Shown piece by piece: positions 62,159-64,000 of a stretch of 64,000 nt of DNA. The notes below the pieces were generated by a model. It did not search any database. It was not told where the DNA came from and was given only the letters and a program-made list of their open reading frames with translations. Origin of the DNA: Azospirillum oleiclasticum. GTDB lineage: Bacteria; Pseudomonadota; Alphaproteobacteria; Azospirillales; Azospirillaceae. The stretch covers positions 558,001-622,000 of the forward strand of contig NZ_JABFFR010000001.1 in assembly GCF_013423485.1 (NCBI RefSeq), written 5' to 3'. Positions within the stretch are counted from its first letter, which is position 1, and each line of letters starts with the position of its first letter. A program made the translations under genes and the position numbers.

Positions 62159-62605
62159 TCACTTGCGGCTGCTCAGCGTCGCCTCGTTCGGGGTGTAGGA
62201 GAAGCCGGGCGCCAGGGCGAGCTCGTCGGCGCTGAGTTGCAGGGTGACCGCGGTCGGCGGGGCCGTAATCGGGCTGCGGAACTGGCTCGCCGCATCCACC
62301 GTCAGCCGGTCCACCGGCACCGAGACCATGGTGGAGCCGATGCCGAACAGCCCGCCGGATGACAGCACCACCCGCTCCACCGGCCCGTTCGGCGTGGCGA
62401 GCACGAAATCGTGAATGGTGCCCGCGGGCTTGCCGTCGGTGGTGCGGGCGGAAAGCCCGATCATCGCCTGCGCCTCCGCCCTGCCCAGCGGGCGGAGTTC
62501 GTGCGGCGCCACCCGCTCCACGACGGCTTCCTGCACCGGCGGCGGATCCGCGGCATGCGCCGGCACCGCGACCGCGACGGACAGAAGAATGACGAACCGG
62601 ATCAT
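62159..62605 (-). CDS. Exported PRC-barrel domain protein
   Basis: Protein of 148 residues with a signal peptide (MIRFVILLSVAVAVPAHAAD) and a PRC-barrel domain (about 55-115): MIGLSARTTDGKPAGTIHDF, then PVERVVLSSGGLFGIGSTMV and VPVDRLTVD. PRC barrels occur in photosynthetic reaction-centre H subunits and RNA-processing proteins; exported single-domain ones are common in alphaproteobacteria and of unknown role. The ATG at 62605 has GGAGG 6 nt upstream. It converges on the methyltransferase gene with 22 bp between stops. Confidence 0.88.
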   Translation of the reverse strand: MIRFVILLSVAVAVPAHAADPPPVQEAVVERVAPHELRPLGRAEAQAMIGLSARTTDGKPAGTIHDFVLATPNGPVERVVLSSGGLFGIGSTMVSVPVDRLTVDAASQFRSPITAPPTAVTLQLSADELALAPGFSYTPNEATLSSRK

Positions 62606-62816
62606 GATGAGCCTCCCCGCGTGTCTTGCTTGAGGCAGGAACACGCGGAAGCCGCGCGGGTTACGACCGCCGCCGCGACCCGGCGGTGGCAATCCCTCCG
62701 TACAGGTGCCTCCACCCTACGGGACCGGCAAGATACGGAACCGACGCGGTTTTCTTTGATTTCGGCGCGGTTGCGGACTACTACTAACCGTCATCGGTCC
62801 CCGGATTAACCCCAAG

Positions 62817-63692
62817 ATGTCCTCGACACCCTCACTCGACGAATTGCGGCGCGAGATCGATCAGATCGATGACGCCATCCACGATCTTCTGATGCGGCGC
62901 ACCCGGATCGTGGAGCAGGTTGGGCACGTGAAGGGGATCGAGGGCGGGATCAACCTGCGCCCGGCCCGCGAGGCGGTGATCCTCCGCCGGCTGATGGCGC
63001 GCCATGCCGGGTCCTTCCCGCCACAGGTGATGGTGCGGATGTGGCGCGAGATGATCTCGGCGCTGACCCGCCTCCAGGGGCCCTTCGCCATCGCCGTCTT
63101 CGCGCCGGAGGACCGGCGCGGCTATTGGGACATTGCGCGCGACCATTTCGGCAGCGCCGTGCCGATGACCGCCGTGAACTCGCCCGCCGCCGCCCTGCGC
63201 GCCGTGGCGGAGGGGAACGCCACCGTCGGCATCGTCCCCTATCCGGCGGAGGATGACGCCGACCCCTGGTGGCGTTTCCTGGTCAACGCCGACGGGCGTA
63301 CGCCGCGTGTGGTGGCGCGGCTTCCCTTTTGTGGGCGCGGCAACGCGCGGGGGGAGGATCGCGACGCGCTTGCCATTGGTCCCATCCCGCACGAGCCGAC
63401 CGGCGACGACCGCACGCTGCTGGGCATCGAGCTTGGCGCCGATCTCAGCCGCGGCCGGCTGAAGGACGCGCTGGAGGCGAACCGCCTGCCGCCCACCAGC
63501 TTCTGCACCTGGCATTCGCGCGACCCGCAGGGCCCGTCGGTGCATCTGGTGGAGATCGCCGATTTCGTGGCTCCCGACGACCCGCGCGTGGCGGCGCTGA
63601 TCGCCCGGCTCAGCGATATGCCGGTGCGGGTCATCACGCTGGGCGGCTACGCTGTGCCGCTGTCCTTCCCGCAGGACGGCCGCAAGGGCTGA
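62817..63692 (+). CDS. Chorismate mutase (AroQ) with C-terminal extension
   Basis: Protein of 291 residues. The first 90 are an AroQ-type chorismate mutase, converting chorismate to prephenate for Tyr and Phe synthesis, with LRREIDQIDDAIHDLLMRRT, RIVEQVGHVKG and MVRMWREMISALTRLQ, which hold the usual Arg, Lys and Glu active residues. The remaining 200 (AVFAPEDRRGYWDIARDHFG, then NATVGIVPYPAEDDADPWWR) resemble a prephenate-dehydratase-like periplasmic-binding fold but lack a motif I can call catalytic, so the role is probably regulatory or lost. hisC follows 39 bp downstream. Confidence 0.9.
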   Translation: MSSTPSLDELRREIDQIDDAIHDLLMRRTRIVEQVGHVKGIEGGINLRPAREAVILRRLMARHAGSFPPQVMVRMWREMISALTRLQGPFAIAVFAPEDRRGYWDIARDHFGSAVPMTAVNSPAAALRAVAEGNATVGIVPYPAEDDADPWWRFLVNADGRTPRVVARLPFCGRGNARGEDRDALAIGPIPHEPTGDDRTLLGIELGADLSRGRLKDALEANRLPPTSFCTWHSRDPQGPSVHLVEIADFVAPDDPRVAALIARLSDMPVRVITLGGYAVPLSFPQDGRKG

Positions 63693-63731
63693 GCACCCCT
63701 TCCGTTCCTTCCGTCTTCCAAGGTTCAGGCC

Positions 63732-64000
63732 ATGTCATCCCCGACCGCTCCGGTGCCCCGGCCCGGCATTCTCGACATCGCTCCCTACATCGGCGGCGAG
63801 GCCGCCGGCTCCATCCGCCTTGCGTCCAACGAGGGCGCGCTGGGGCCGAGCCCGAAGGCGATGGAGGCCTACGCCCGCCTCGCCGGCCAGATCCACCGCT
63901 ACCCCGACGGCGGCTCGACCGAGCTGCGCCATGCGCTGGCCCGCCGCTTCGGTCTCGACGCCGAGCGGATCGTCTGCGGGGCCGGCTCGGACGAGCTGAT
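63732..64000 (+). CDS. hisC: Histidinol-phosphate aminotransferase, N-terminal part
   Basis: PLP-dependent aminotransferase cut by the window end after about 90 codons. The start fits HisC: GILDIAPYIGGEAAGSIRLA, SNEGALGPSPKAMEAYARLA, then HRYPDGGSTELRHALARRFG and VCGAGSDEL, the last being the PLP-phosphate region. HisC makes histidinol phosphate from imidazole-acetol phosphate and often doubles as an aromatic aminotransferase. Its place 39 bp after chorismate mutase supports a joint role in Phe/Tyr synthesis. The catalytic lysine lies beyond the window. Confidence 0.92.
   Translation, partial: MSSPTAPVPRPGILDIAPYIGGEAAGSIRLASNEGALGPSPKAMEAYARLAGQIHRYPDGGSTELRHALARRFGLDAERIVCGAGSDEL

Overview
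The window is very GC-rich, fully gene-dense DNA of an alphaproteobacterium. The best fit is Rhodospirillales, close to Azospirillum. This is inferred from the gene content: FliX and SciP (alphaproteobacterial flagellar regulators), a CheL-type FlgJ, a one-cysteine DksA, a chemoreceptor ending in a PilZ domain as in Azospirillum Tlp1, phasin and DUF2382 stress proteins, and several LOV/PAS or CheB-CheR hybrid kinases. I see no tRNA, rRNA, insertion sequence, prophage or CRISPR array.

Layout. (1) 1-5.6 kb: an RND efflux permease (cut by the window edge), its adaptor and a MipA outer-membrane protein, divergent from an OmpR-type regulator and histidine kinase. The gap between them carries an 11-bp-phased direct repeat. 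(2) 5.6-15.3 kb: a minus-strand accessory and stress region with two DUF2382 proteins, a phasin-like protein, several very small genes, an SLC13-type permease with TrkA-C domains, a probable broken gene, a YbaL-type cation/proton antiporter, a zinc metallopeptidase and an alpha/beta hydrolase. (3) 15.6-23.9 kb: a signalling block with a LOV-like kinase that lacks the photoactive cysteine, a hemolysin-III protein, a 1,535-residue CheB-CheR-PAS-GAF-kinase-receiver hybrid and an orphan LuxR-type regulator with a degenerate acidic pocket. (4) 24.3-30.3 kb: valine catabolism (mmsA, mmsB) divergent from a LysR regulator, then a TetR regulator with two mirrored palindromic operators, a helical orphan and a MaoC dehydratase.

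(5) 30.4-36.9 kb: a flagellar cluster. flgI-flgJ-flgN-fliK-flgD read leftwards from a good sigma-54 promoter. sciP lies just downstream of them. fliX and then dksA read the other way. In Caulobacter, FliX controls FlbD, which activates sigma-54 flagellar promoters, and SciP restrains CtrA, so both arms of flagellar timing sit beside the structural genes. (6) 37-46.5 kb: a lipoprotein, a zur-cobW zinc pair, a Tat-exported PhoX phosphatase with a clear terminator, a diguanylate cyclase without an inhibitory site, a pentapeptide-repeat protein, a thioesterase, a CoA-transferase and an unrecognised protein that looks like a permuted papain-fold hydrolase. (7) 46.6-49.9 kb: a Fur-box-like site before two small tandem proteins that share a cysteine motif, then an MCP-PilZ chemoreceptor.

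(8) 49.9-55.4 kb: lactate use, with lctP-lutA-lutB-lutC divergent from a FadR-type regulator. (9) 55.5-64 kb: housekeeping and transport genes (Kelch protein, EamA exporter, SbmA/BacA-like ABC transporter, cupin, GST, gloB with its usual methyltransferase partner, PRC-barrel protein), ending in a chorismate mutase fusion and the start of hisC.

The strongest leads for something undescribed are the His35/Cys178 protein at 45380-46489 and the Fur-box-preceded tandem cysteine-motif genes at 46687-47616.
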